64,000 bases of DNA from Bacillota bacterium (GTDB lineage: Bacteria; Bacillota; Clostridia; Lachnospirales; Lachnospiraceae). The position numbers were made by a program, and so were the translations under genes. Each line of letters opens with the position of its first letter. Position 1 is the stretch's first letter. Positions 27,184-34,606 of the stretch are shown one piece after another. Under the pieces are notes generated by a model. It had not been told where the DNA came from. It was given only the letters and a program-made list of their open reading frames with translations, and did no database searches. Location of the stretch: assembly GCA_023418475.1 (NCBI GenBank), contig JAEZZO010000056.1, positions 51,325 through 115,324 on the forward strand. The letters run 5' to 3'.

Positions 27184-28638
27184 TTATTTCCATTCCAATC
27201 CAAGCTCATCCTTATAATCAGCATATGCCTTATTCTGAACTTCGACCTGTTTATTATATGCTGACCAGTCGTCGGGCTTCGTTACATCCAAAGAGTCAAA
27301 TAATAATCCGACATATTTATAATCTGCCCATAAACCTGCTTCTGTTAATACACTCTGGTTATTTACCGTATTATCATCTGTAGGCGCTACCATTAACACT
27401 TTACATTTTCCGTCGTTAACCATTTGATCAATGATAGAGTATAAATCCGGGACAATCGGTGTTACACCTTTCTTATTAGCAATATAACCACTGTCGGCTA
27501 TGAACTGGGCATCATTTGCAATGTACTCAATAAATGCTCTGGCGGCTTCCTTATTCTTTGAAAACTTACAGATCGTCCAGTTATCAGCCGGAGCTGCCAA
27601 AACATATCTGCCTTTTCCAAAATCAGGCGCAGGTGCAAATTTGATAATGGAAGGATCCTTACCACTGGGTACACGCCCCTGAATCTGCGGTACTACCCAA
27701 GAACCAAATAGCATCATAGCTGCCTTACCATAAGCAACACTATCCATTGCTACACCAAAGTCTGTATAAACCTCCGGCTCAAAGTATCCGTTCGCTTTCC
27801 ACTGTGTATACATTTTAATTGTCTTACCAAAGGGTGCTGTCTCAGAAAAAGGATTCTCTGTCTTTAAACACTCTGCAAATACATTCGAATCACCGGCAAC
27901 ATAACCTGCGAAATCCTGAACGGTTGCTAATGGCCAGTTCTCTACTCTGTGTAATGATATCGGTGTAATACCTTTTGCCTTAATTGCATCACACATCTTA
28001 TTGAATTCCTCTAAAGTTCCTGGTATTTCATTATAACCGGCTGCTTTAATAACCTCTTCATTATAAACTACCGCCTGATTGTAAGCTCTGCCCGGCATAA
28101 TACTATAGATCTCGCCATCTACGTTAGGCATTGCTTTCGCATAATCTCCATACTGCTCTATACCTTCCTCTAAAGTACAATAAGGCTCAGCATATTCCTT
28201 CCATTCTTCCAGACTCCAGTTCGGAGCAGTATAGATATCTACACCGGAATCCTTCACCTGGAACAACGGTCTTAAATCATCCTCGTTGGTAATAACATTC
28301 AGCTCTACCTTAATTCCTGTTTCCTTTGTAAAATCCTCTGCCAGATATTTCAGGTATGCTGTATGCTCTACATCACGATATGTATTACCGTCCTTATCCT
28401 TTTTTTCTTCACCGAGAACTCTGTTGCCACCGTGAGTATATACTCTGATAGTAGTCCCTTTCAGAGCTGACAAATCTGTCTTGGCAGCTTCGATAGGTTT
28501 TTCTCCCTCGGTAGCCTTAGCACTTTCTGTTACATTTGCATTGCTTTGTGTCGCTTTGTCATCTTTTGCTGCACATCCTGTCAATGAAAAAGTCATCGTA
28601 GCAGCCAGAATGATAGCGAGTACCTTTTTTAATCTCAT
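27184..28638 (-). CDS. Sugar-binding lipoprotein, CUT1 family
   Basis: 484 residues: lipoprotein signal (MRLKKVLAIILAATMTFSL, lipobox LTGC), a short Thr/Ala/Lys linker, then an extracellular solute-binding protein family 1 fold (YAEPYCTLEEGIEQYGD, YNQAVVYNEEVIKAAGY, EFNKMCDAIKAKGITPIS, GKAAMMLFGSWVVPQ). It captures an oligosaccharide outside the membrane and feeds the two permeases. GGGAGGAAA precedes ATG. First gene of the operon; the promoter region holds a palindrome. Confidence 0.93.
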   Translation of the reverse strand: MRLKKVLAIILAATMTFSLTGCAAKDDKATQSNANVTESAKATEGEKPIEAAKTDLSALKGTTIRVYTHGGNRVLGEEKKDKDGNTYRDVEHTAYLKYLAEDFTKETGIKVELNVITNEDDLRPLFQVKDSGVDIYTAPNWSLEEWKEYAEPYCTLEEGIEQYGDYAKAMPNVDGEIYSIMPGRAYNQAVVYNEEVIKAAGYNEIPGTLEEFNKMCDAIKAKGITPISLHRVENWPLATVQDFAGYVAGDSNVFAECLKTENPFSETAPFGKTIKMYTQWKANGYFEPEVYTDFGVAMDSVAYGKAAMMLFGSWVVPQIQGRVPSGKDPSIIKFAPAPDFGKGRYVLAAPADNWTICKFSKNKEAARAFIEYIANDAQFIADSGYIANKKGVTPIVPDLYSIIDQMVNDGKCKVLMVAPTDDNTVNNQSVLTEAGLWADYKYVGLLFDSLDVTKPDDWSAYNKQVEVQNKAYADYKDELGLEWK

Positions 28639-28662
28639 TTAATTTCCTCCCTCATAACTATA

Positions 28663-28680
28663 TTTAATTAGCTAAATAAA
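28663..28680. promoter_or_regulatory. 18-bp palindrome, candidate LacI operator
   Basis: TTTAATTAGCTAAATAAA: the half-sites TTTAATTAG and CTAAATAAA are complementary except one position. It lies 25-42 bp before the binding-protein gene start. A related half-site is seen at 23416. The 28639-28963 gap is otherwise extremely AT-rich. Confidence 0.4.
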
Positions 28681-28885
28681 GCTTAATTTAATTATACATA
28701 ATAATCAAATTAAGTCATCACCAATTATTGCAATTTATCACTAATTATTGATAATTTTATGCATAATATTAATTATCTTGTTATATTCACAAAATTATAT
28801 GTACATTTTTATAATTTTTACTTACTATATTAGTTAATATTTTAAATAATAATAAATTTTTACTTTATTTTAGCCTTTAATTAGG

Positions 28886-28914
28886 TTGCGATATTTAACA
28901 TAGTCTGTTATACT
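28886..28914 (+). promoter_or_regulatory. Sigma-A type promoter of araC gene
   Basis: TTGCGA (28886-28891), 17-bp spacer, TATACT (28909-28914), 49 bp before the AraC start codon. Confidence 0.6.
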
Positions 28915-28963
28915 TTTGGTTTAGAAGCAAAATGCCCCAAACAATTGTGAGGAGTGAATTTAT

Positions 28964-29863
28964 ATGGATTTTGAAGACGAATTTATGAATGCAAGGCCAC
29001 TCATCTCTTCTTTCGCAAATGCATTGTCAAGTCAGAAGTATCTTCCCACCTTCCTGCCTGTTCCATCCGATATCGCCGAGAATTTTTGTTATGTTCAGGC
29101 ATATGGAGATATACATGCCACTTATCCTTTTTCTTATGAAATTCCTGATTTGACATCTTACTGTATTCTTCTTACAGAAAAGGGTTCGGGGATACTGCAC
29201 CGGAAGAACAGCAGTATTATTCTAGAAGCCAATAGCATCGCATTTGTCGACTGCCATGATAAGTATAGACTGGAGATAGGTCATGCTCCCTGGGTATTTA
29301 AGCAGCTCTTCATATCCGGTCCCTCTGTTTCTTATTTTTATCATACTTTTAGCGGATTTTGCGAAAGTACTCATACTATCTTCTATGGTCCTGCTCTTCC
29401 CGTGAAAGTAAAAACTCTGTTTGAATATTTAACAAAGACACCCCAGAAAGCTTTGCTGCATACGAAATACTTATCAGAAATACTTTTCGAATTGTTAATT
29501 CAAAATGATAGAACGAGTGAAAAAATATGTTATACATACAATTATATCTATGATATAAAAAAAGATTTGGATAAGGATTATTTGAATAATGATATTACCT
29601 TAGAGAGTCTTGAGAGACGGTACCATGTCAGTAAATATAGAATTTGCCGTGAATTCACACTGCATTTTAAGATATCACCAATTCAATACCTTTATCATAA
29701 CAAGATCGAAACCGCCAAGAAAGAACTAAGACAAACGGACAAGAAAATAAATGAAATCGGCAGACTGATAGGCTTTGATAATACCAATAATTTTATTCGC
29801 CAATTCAAGAAGCAGACCGGTTTAACTCCATTAGTATACCGAAAGCAGCATTATACCGGTTAG
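28964..29863 (+). CDS. AraC-family regulator
   Basis: 299 residues: an N-terminal cupin-like ligand domain (YCILLTEKGSGILHRKNSS, with EANSIAFVDC), and two C-terminal helix-turn-helix motifs (TLESLERRYHVSKYRICREF and INEIGRLIGFDNTNNFIRQF, ending TGLTPLVYRK). It is divergent from the binding-protein operon and probably activates it on sensing a sugar. GAGGAG precedes ATG. It ends at a bidirectional terminator. Confidence 0.93.
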   Translation: MDFEDEFMNARPLISSFANALSSQKYLPTFLPVPSDIAENFCYVQAYGDIHATYPFSYEIPDLTSYCILLTEKGSGILHRKNSSIILEANSIAFVDCHDKYRLEIGHAPWVFKQLFISGPSVSYFYHTFSGFCESTHTIFYGPALPVKVKTLFEYLTKTPQKALLHTKYLSEILFELLIQNDRTSEKICYTYNYIYDIKKDLDKDYLNNDITLESLERRYHVSKYRICREFTLHFKISPIQYLYHNKIETAKKELRQTDKKINEIGRLIGFDNTNNFIRQFKKQTGLTPLVYRKQHYTG

Positions 29864-29887
29864 ATATGCAAGCACTATTCCTTCAAA

Positions 29888-29940
29888 AAAACCTTATTTC
29901 TATACAAAAAGAATTCATTCATCGTTAGAAATAAGGTTTT
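29888..29940. terminator. Bidirectional terminator
   Basis: AAAACCTTATTTCTA (29888-29902) and its exact complement (29926-29940) separate the AraC gene and the convergent Gfo/Idh gene. Confidence 0.85.
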
Positions 29941-29954
29941 ACAAGCAACGTATT

Positions 29955-31055
29955 TTAGAGGATTATTCCTGTCATCGCATTACGTTTCATTGGCTCTTCC
30001 CTGTAATATTTCGTTGCAAGGTCCACCGCTGCTCTTTTGTCACTGCTTGTCAAAAATGCGGTCATGGCTTCCAGTACATGAAGCGTCTGCTTATAGCTTG
30101 CACGGTAAAAACGTCCTGTTTCAAGAGCTTTCGCCATATCTGCCAGCCCCAGGCCACGACTGTTGTCTGCATAGTCAAACATGAGTGGAATTTCTTTATA
30201 CTCCTTTTCTTCCTGGCGCAACAAACTGATCGGTCCTCCAAAGGTATTCGGATCCGGTACGATAAGCGTACCTTCGGAGCCATAAATTTCAAAGCGTGCC
30301 TGTCCCTTGTTATGAACATCAAAGGTAGTAAATAAAGTTCCCACTGACCCATTATCAAATTCCAAGATACCTGTCACATAAGTAGCCACATCAACATCAA
30401 TGATATTACCTGCCTTTGGTTCACTGGTTATCATTCTCTGCGGGAAGGAGGTTCTTGCCACCCCTGTGATGCTCTTAATTCCACCCATAAGATTAACGAG
30501 TGCAGTTAAATAATAAGGTCCCATATCCATCATTGGTCCGCCGCCATGCTTATAATAAAATTCAGGATCGGGATGCCAGCTTTCGTGTCCATGGCATATC
30601 ATAAAGGCAGCAGCGCCGACCAATTTTCCGATAAATCCGTCATCAATCAATTTACGGCAGGTCTGTATCCCTGCGCCCAGGAAGGTATCCGGAGCACCCC
30701 CCAGCATAAGATTGCTCTCCTGTGCCATACGAACCAGTTCTATTCCTTCTTCCAGATTTGCTGCCAAAGGTTTCTCCGAATATACATGTTTTCCAGCCTT
30801 AAGTGCAGCTTTCGTAACATCAAAATGCTCGTACGGACGGGTTAGATTTAAAACAATATCAATCTCCTCATCGCCAAACAATTCATACATTGTATTATAT
30901 AGCTTCGGAATCTTGTATTCTTCCTTCGCTTTCTCTGCCTTTTCCCTGACAAGATCACAGACTGCCACCAGCTCCACTTCTTTAAATAATGAAGTTAGGT
31001 TCTTAAGATAGATACCGCTGATTGCTCCAACCCCAACCATTCCTATTTTCATCAT
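29955..31055 (-). CDS. Gfo/Idh/MocA NAD-dependent oxidoreductase
   Basis: 366 residues: N-terminal Rossmann motif GVGAISGIYL, the signature EKPLAANLEEG (catalytic Lys), HPDPEFYYKHGGGPMMDMGPYY and a C-terminal alpha/beta domain. Such enzymes oxidise sugars, inositols or their acids. AAGGAG stands before ATG 31055. It is encoded 14 bp after a ThuA-like gene and both may modify the sugar taken up by the island transporter. The substrate is unknown. Confidence 0.92.
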   Translation of the reverse strand: MMKIGMVGVGAISGIYLKNLTSLFKEVELVAVCDLVREKAEKAKEEYKIPKLYNTMYELFGDEEIDIVLNLTRPYEHFDVTKAALKAGKHVYSEKPLAANLEEGIELVRMAQESNLMLGGAPDTFLGAGIQTCRKLIDDGFIGKLVGAAAFMICHGHESWHPDPEFYYKHGGGPMMDMGPYYLTALVNLMGGIKSITGVARTSFPQRMITSEPKAGNIIDVDVATYVTGILEFDNGSVGTLFTTFDVHNKGQARFEIYGSEGTLIVPDPNTFGGPISLLRQEEKEYKEIPLMFDYADNSRGLGLADMAKALETGRFYRASYKQTLHVLEAMTAFLTSSDKRAAVDLATKYYREEPMKRNAMTGIIL

Positions 31056-31069
31056 AAATATTCTCCTTA

Positions 31070-31792
31070 TTAATACATCTTCGCATTATTTTTAAAGCGA
31101 TCCGTTGTCAGTTTATGATCGATTGCATACTGTTTCCCTTCTCCAGCCCAAAGCATTCCCCGTTCCATCATAATCTGCGCATTGGGAGATTTATCAAATA
31201 CATCATCATGATGCCCCAGAGAGTTATAGAATACACGTCCGTTCCCCCACATCTTCGTCCATACTACCGGCATATCCACCGGTTTATTTGATATATGATA
31301 ATAATTAACACTAGGGAATCTTGTGGTAGCAAGGATTTCAACCGCTGGATCAATATGGAGGTAATAATGCTCACTGCATACAGGGAAATCATCCATCCCT
31401 TCTACAATTGCACTGGAACCATGCCGGATATTGACCGTATAATCGATACCATCACCGCCGGGATGGCTGATCCACTGTCCTCCGGTGATAAACTGCCATT
31501 CTGTATCCTGTCGAAAGGAATCACACATACCCCCATGACATCCCGCAAGACCCACTCCTGTTCCAATTGCTTCCGACAGATTAACAACATATTGATGATT
31601 TATCTCGCCCATCGTCCAGCAGGATATGATCAAATCCAACTTCTTTAACCCCTCAACATCCGCCAGACAGTCTAAATTATCTTCAATCCTTACCTCATAA
31701 TTATTTTTCTCCAGCAGTCCTGCAAATCTTTTTGAAACCAAGACCGGCTCATGTCCGTCCCAGCCTCCATGAAAAATCAATGCTTTCTTCAT
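31070..31792 (-). CDS. ThuA-like protein
   Basis: 240 residues of the ThuA family (trehalose-utilisation-type, glutamine-amidotransferase-like fold): opening KKALIFHGGWDGHEP, LIISCWTMGEI, GVGLAGCHGGMCDSF, TGGQWISHPGG, and NGRVFYNSLGHHDDVF. ThuA converts disaccharides to 3-keto forms in some bacteria, with a Gfo/Idh partner; the neighbour fits. GGAGG sits 10 nt before ATG 31792. The longer open frame to 31906 runs into an R1 repeat and is unsupported. Confidence 0.88.
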   Translation of the reverse strand: MKKALIFHGGWDGHEPVLVSKRFAGLLEKNNYEVRIEDNLDCLADVEGLKKLDLIISCWTMGEINHQYVVNLSEAIGTGVGLAGCHGGMCDSFRQDTEWQFITGGQWISHPGGDGIDYTVNIRHGSSAIVEGMDDFPVCSEHYYLHIDPAVEILATTRFPSVNYYHISNKPVDMPVVWTKMWGNGRVFYNSLGHHDDVFDKSPNAQIMMERGMLWAGEGKQYAIDHKLTTDRFKNNAKMY

Positions 31793-31865
31793 ATGATAAA
31801 TACCTCCTTTTCCTGTAGTTTTATCCAGGCTATTTCGAACGATATAGTTGCTTAAATTGTATTCG

Positions 31866-31920
31866 TAGAAAATATAAATTCCAATGCTCCTTCCGCTCCG
31901 GAACATATACTTTCTGTGTT
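31866..31920. repeat. R1 hairpin repeat, copy D (half)
   Basis: GAACATATACTTTCTGTGTT (31901-31920) plus the CTCCTTCCGCTCC loop, reverse complement of copy B's left half. The other arm is degenerate (TAGAAAATATAAATTCC). Confidence 0.7.
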
Positions 31921-31997
31921 AAAGATCAATATTATTTATGGGTTTCGCAATTGTCTGAAATGATCTGAGTGCCAAAAGCCTAAAAATGATTTGCCGG

Positions 31998-32028
31998 ATG
32001 AATATATATGCACTCATATTCATCTGCA
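31998..32028 (-). repeat. R2 hairpin repeat, copy 3
   Basis: On the minus strand GCAGATGAATATGAGTGCAT followed by ATATATTCATC, matching the 21902 copy. It lies between the ThuA gene and a Gfo/Idh relic. Confidence 0.45.
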
Positions 32029-32091
32029 TAACCTGGATCAAGCTTTTGACATTCGAATCCTAATATAGTGTAATCAAGATGATCAAATCAC

Positions 32092-32443
32092 TTATATATT
32101 ACATCGAATACCGCTTCCAAGCTCGTGGGATTTAAAAACCTTTACAATTACTTTCATAACCCTTAAAGTCTGTTCCGGTTTTACAATCAGTTCACCCTTT
32201 CCGTCCATTACATTAATAATATTATCATTCGGCGTCACTATTGTTACCAGATCTACTTCTTTATCCTCTAACAATTCCTCGATATTGTTATATATGTACA
32301 AGCTGTTTTTCTTTGCTTTTTCAGAAGCTTCTTCCCGATTATCATAAATCCTCTTAACAGAAACTCTTAATTCGAGACAAGACATTTTCTGCATGCCAAC
32401 CGCCCGTACTGCCGTATGCGGTTATTACCATATTATGCTGCAT
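32092..32443 (-). pseudogene. Gfo/Idh relic with frameshift and deletion
   Basis: ATG 32443 (GAAGGGATG upstream) opens a frame reading MQHNMVITAYGSTGGWHAEN, a Rossmann start, and stops early after VLSRIKSFC. An overlapping frame from 32394 continues with RIYDNREEASEKAKKN and LVTIVTPND, then jumps to the C-terminal DGKGELIVKPEQTLRVMKVI and GSGIRCNI. So the gene has one frameshift and has lost most of its middle (about 100 of an expected 340 residues remain). It is non-functional. It resembles, but is not a copy of, the intact Gfo/Idh gene 1 kb away. Confidence 0.8.
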
Positions 32444-32649
32444 ATAATCATCCCTTCACGTATTATATAGTATCTTCCAACTTATGAATAGTAGTATTAT
32501 AGCATTATATGTGTTATCATTCTTGACATAGAGCATTAATAATAAGACAATTATTGCGGAGCTGGGTAAGATTGACCATAGCCTGGGTTTACACTGCTTG
32601 CGCATAGTAATACCAAGTATAATAGCTCGATAAACAGAAAGGTGTTTTT

Positions 32650-33447
32650 ATGAAATTATTTTATGAGGATAATACAGCAAGATTTTTATTTCAGAATATT
32701 CAAGATTTAACCTTTCCGGCACATATGCACAGGGGCCTGGAATTATTTATGGTAGAGGAAGGTGAAATTCAAGTTACCGTAGGTAATCACAGTAAGCTTC
32801 TAGAAAAAGGTGATATCAGCATAGCTTTCCCCAATCAAATACACAGTTACTTTACCGATAAAAAAAACATAGGCAGTCATGGTATCTTAATCATTTGTCC
32901 AACCCAGTTATGCGGAGATTTTTTATCCACACTCTTAATCTATCATCCGGCGGTATTCTATCGAAAGAATGCTCAATTGCATCCTGATATTATGTACGCG
33001 CTGCATTCACTGTTGCAAACACGTCCTGATATTGCCGACAATATATCGGTTATCCGTGCATATATTCAGTTGATTTTAGCACGGCTGCTGCCAGGGCTTG
33101 AACTGATTAAGAATCGAGATACCCAGTCACCCGGTTTGACCGCCCAGCTGATCACTTATCTTTCCGAACACTATACCGAACCCGTTACGCTAGATACTCT
33201 GGCGAAACAGCTTGTTATCAGTAAATATAGCATATCGCGTATTTTCAGTGAAAAACTGCATACAAGCTTCAGTGATTATTTAAACACTCTTCGTATTGAT
33301 TATGCGAAGCTTCTGTTACAGGGCAGTGATCATGACATTCTTACAATTGGTCTGATGTGCGGTTATGAAAACCCTCGAACTTTTAATCGCGTATTTAAAG
33401 CACTCTGTAACTGCCAGCCAAGAGAATACAGAAAGAAGCGACAATAA
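32650..33447 (+). CDS. AraC-family regulator with cupin domain
   Basis: 265 residues: cupin N-terminus (FPAHMHRGLELFMVEEGEI, GDISIAFPNQIHSY) and AraC C-terminus (VTLDTLAKQLVISKYSISRIF and ILTIGLMCGYENPRTFNRVF, ending CQPREYRKKR). It probably senses a sugar and controls nearby genes, perhaps those lost with the Gfo/Idh relic on its other side. GAAAGGTG precedes ATG. It is the last sizeable gene before the right end of the island. Confidence 0.92.
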   Translation: MKLFYEDNTARFLFQNIQDLTFPAHMHRGLELFMVEEGEIQVTVGNHSKLLEKGDISIAFPNQIHSYFTDKKNIGSHGILIICPTQLCGDFLSTLLIYHPAVFYRKNAQLHPDIMYALHSLLQTRPDIADNISVIRAYIQLILARLLPGLELIKNRDTQSPGLTAQLITYLSEHYTEPVTLDTLAKQLVISKYSISRIFSEKLHTSFSDYLNTLRIDYAKLLLQGSDHDILTIGLMCGYENPRTFNRVFKALCNCQPREYRKKRQ

Positions 33448-33455
33448 TCCTTGTA

Positions 33456-33638
33456 TTACGTCGCTTTTAATCTTTTTATAGCATTCTCTATCACCTGTTT
33501 CTTCAACTTCCTATCCAGGTCTGATTTTGATATTAACTTTTCAGCACCTGATAAATATGTGTCATCTGTTATTTTTGTAATATGGTTTATGAAATTTGTA
33601 TCGGCAGGATATTGAACAAAAGTAGAAATATTTTTCAT
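33456..33638 (-). CDS. 60-aa hypothetical protein
   Basis: A small basic protein with a Lys-rich helix at the end (SDLDRKLKKQVIENAIKRLK). No domain recognised. It has only a weak ribosome site (AGAAGTG). It lies between the AraC gene and attR, where integrase accessory factors are sometimes encoded, but there is no evidence it is one. It may also be a gene remnant. Confidence 0.35.
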   Translation of the reverse strand: MKNISTFVQYPADTNFINHITKITDDTYLSGAEKLISKSDLDRKLKKQVIENAIKRLKAT

Positions 33639-33719
33639 AATATCACTTCTGATAAAGCAATTATTATATAGTTACGCGAGATCCGATGTCCTGAGAACCT
33701 TAACTTTCCATACTCTGTT

Positions 33720-33744
33720 ATTTCCACTACTGTACCATCGGCAA
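33720..33744 (+). other. attR of the island
   Basis: Inner half ATTTCCACTACTGTACCAT (33720-33738) next to core CGGCAA. The dyad partner is 20105-20123. To the right the ABC gene resumes. Confidence 0.75.
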
Positions 33745-34237
33745 ATCAACTCTGCTTTCTCTAATAGCCGGCTTACTCTCACCCAGCAGCGGTTCAATAT
33801 ATATAAATGGAAAGGACATAAAATCCTCCGGTAAAAACATTGGTTATATGCTTCAGAAGGATCATCTCCTGGATTGGCGCAACACCCTTAGAAATGTTAC
33901 ACTTGGCCTGGAAATTCAACATAAACTGTCCGAAAACAGTTATGTGCAAATAAATGAATTATTGAATACTTACGGTCTTATCACCTTTCGAAATTCATTC
34001 CCTTCCGAGTTATCCGGCGGTATGAGGCAGAGGGCCGCTTTAATACGTACTCTGCTTATGGAACCGGATATTCTACTGCTTGACGAACCTTTTTCCGCCC
34101 TGGATTATCAGACACGACTTGATGTTGCGGATGATATCTGGGGTATTATTCGCAAAGAGAAAAAAACAGCCATATTAATTACACATGATATCCCAGAGGC
34201 AATAACTACTGTAATGCAAACAGAAAACCACTCATAA
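33743..34237 (+). pseudogene. ABC ATPase 3' fragment
   Basis: 164 codons continuing the gene broken at 20098: KSTLLSLIAGLLSPSSGSIY, Q-loop IGYMLQKDHLLDW, signature LSGGMRQRAALIRT, Walker B ILLLDEPFSALD and H-loop ILITHDIPEAI. All ATPase motifs after Walker A are intact. The C-terminus breaks after EAI and reads TTVMQTENHS; about 45 residues expected for an SsuB/TauB/NrtD-type protein are missing, so there is a second lesion close to the prophage. The permease and binding protein normally next to it are not in this window. Confidence 0.9.
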
Positions 34238-34461
34238 TAGAACTGAAACTAGAAAATCCGGCAGATTATTTTGATACTGTTGAGATCGGAAAGAAGCTAA
34301 AAACGCTTAGAACAAGTTATGGATTAACACCTTATAAATTATTCCTGGCATCAGGTGTATCCCGGCAAACCATAATAAAAATTGAAAGTGGAATATATGT
34401 AGAACCGTATTATATTAAGAAAATGTTTTCTTACTTTGGCATAGATCCATTTATACAATAA
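34234..34461 (+). pseudogene. XRE helix-turn-helix relic
   Basis: A frame without a usable start codon encodes an XRE-type domain: EIGKKLKTLRTSYGLTPYKL, then ASGVSRQTIIKIESGIYVEP and SYFGIDPFIQ. It overlaps the broken end of the ABC ATPase in another frame. It looks like a fragment of a repressor-like gene fused to the ABC relic by deletion. Confidence 0.5.
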
Positions 34462-34532
34462 AAAAGTTGGTACCATTCATTAATTGTAGAAGACCTTATG
34501 CCTGTAACAGTTGCTAAGTCCTTTTGTGTCAT
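34431..34532 (-). pseudogene. Short XRE-like fragment
   Basis: 33 codons, MTQKDLATVTGIRSSTINEW then unrelated residues. The start of an XRE-type helix-turn-helix is recognisable, and then homology is lost. AAAGGAG is only 1 nt before ATG, so it is probably not expressed. It lies next to the prophage's left edge. Confidence 0.3.
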
Positions 34533-34546
34533 TCTCCTTTGTAATA

Positions 34547-34573
34547 CAGCCCATCCCGATCTAAGATGGGCTG
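34547..34573 (-). terminator. Hairpin after the endolysin gene
   Basis: CAGCCCATC (34547-34555) pairs with GATGGGCTG (34565-34573). It lies 34 bp after the lysin stop. The T-tract is weak. Confidence 0.55.
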
Positions 34574-34606
34574 CTAATTTGTATACAGTCTTTATCTATT
34601 TGATTT

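Larger units (their letters stand above)
20095..33744. mobile_element. 13.6-kb serine-recombinase island
   Basis: Both ends carry the 6-bp core CGGCAA (20095-20100 and 33739-33744). One copy plus the flanks rebuilds the ABC ATPase frame, which defines the element. It carries a large serine recombinase next to the left end and a sugar-utilisation cargo (LacI, GH130, YesL-like, two permeases, binding protein, two AraC, Gfo/Idh, ThuA-like). No conjugation or replication genes are present, so it would need a helper or natural transfer to move between cells. Base composition and repeats look like the host. Confidence 0.9.

Noticed and set aside
20095..33744. Alternative: the ABC halves are two independent degraded genes
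   Set aside because: The two ends share the CGGCAA core and restore a full Walker A in phase, which chance would not give.
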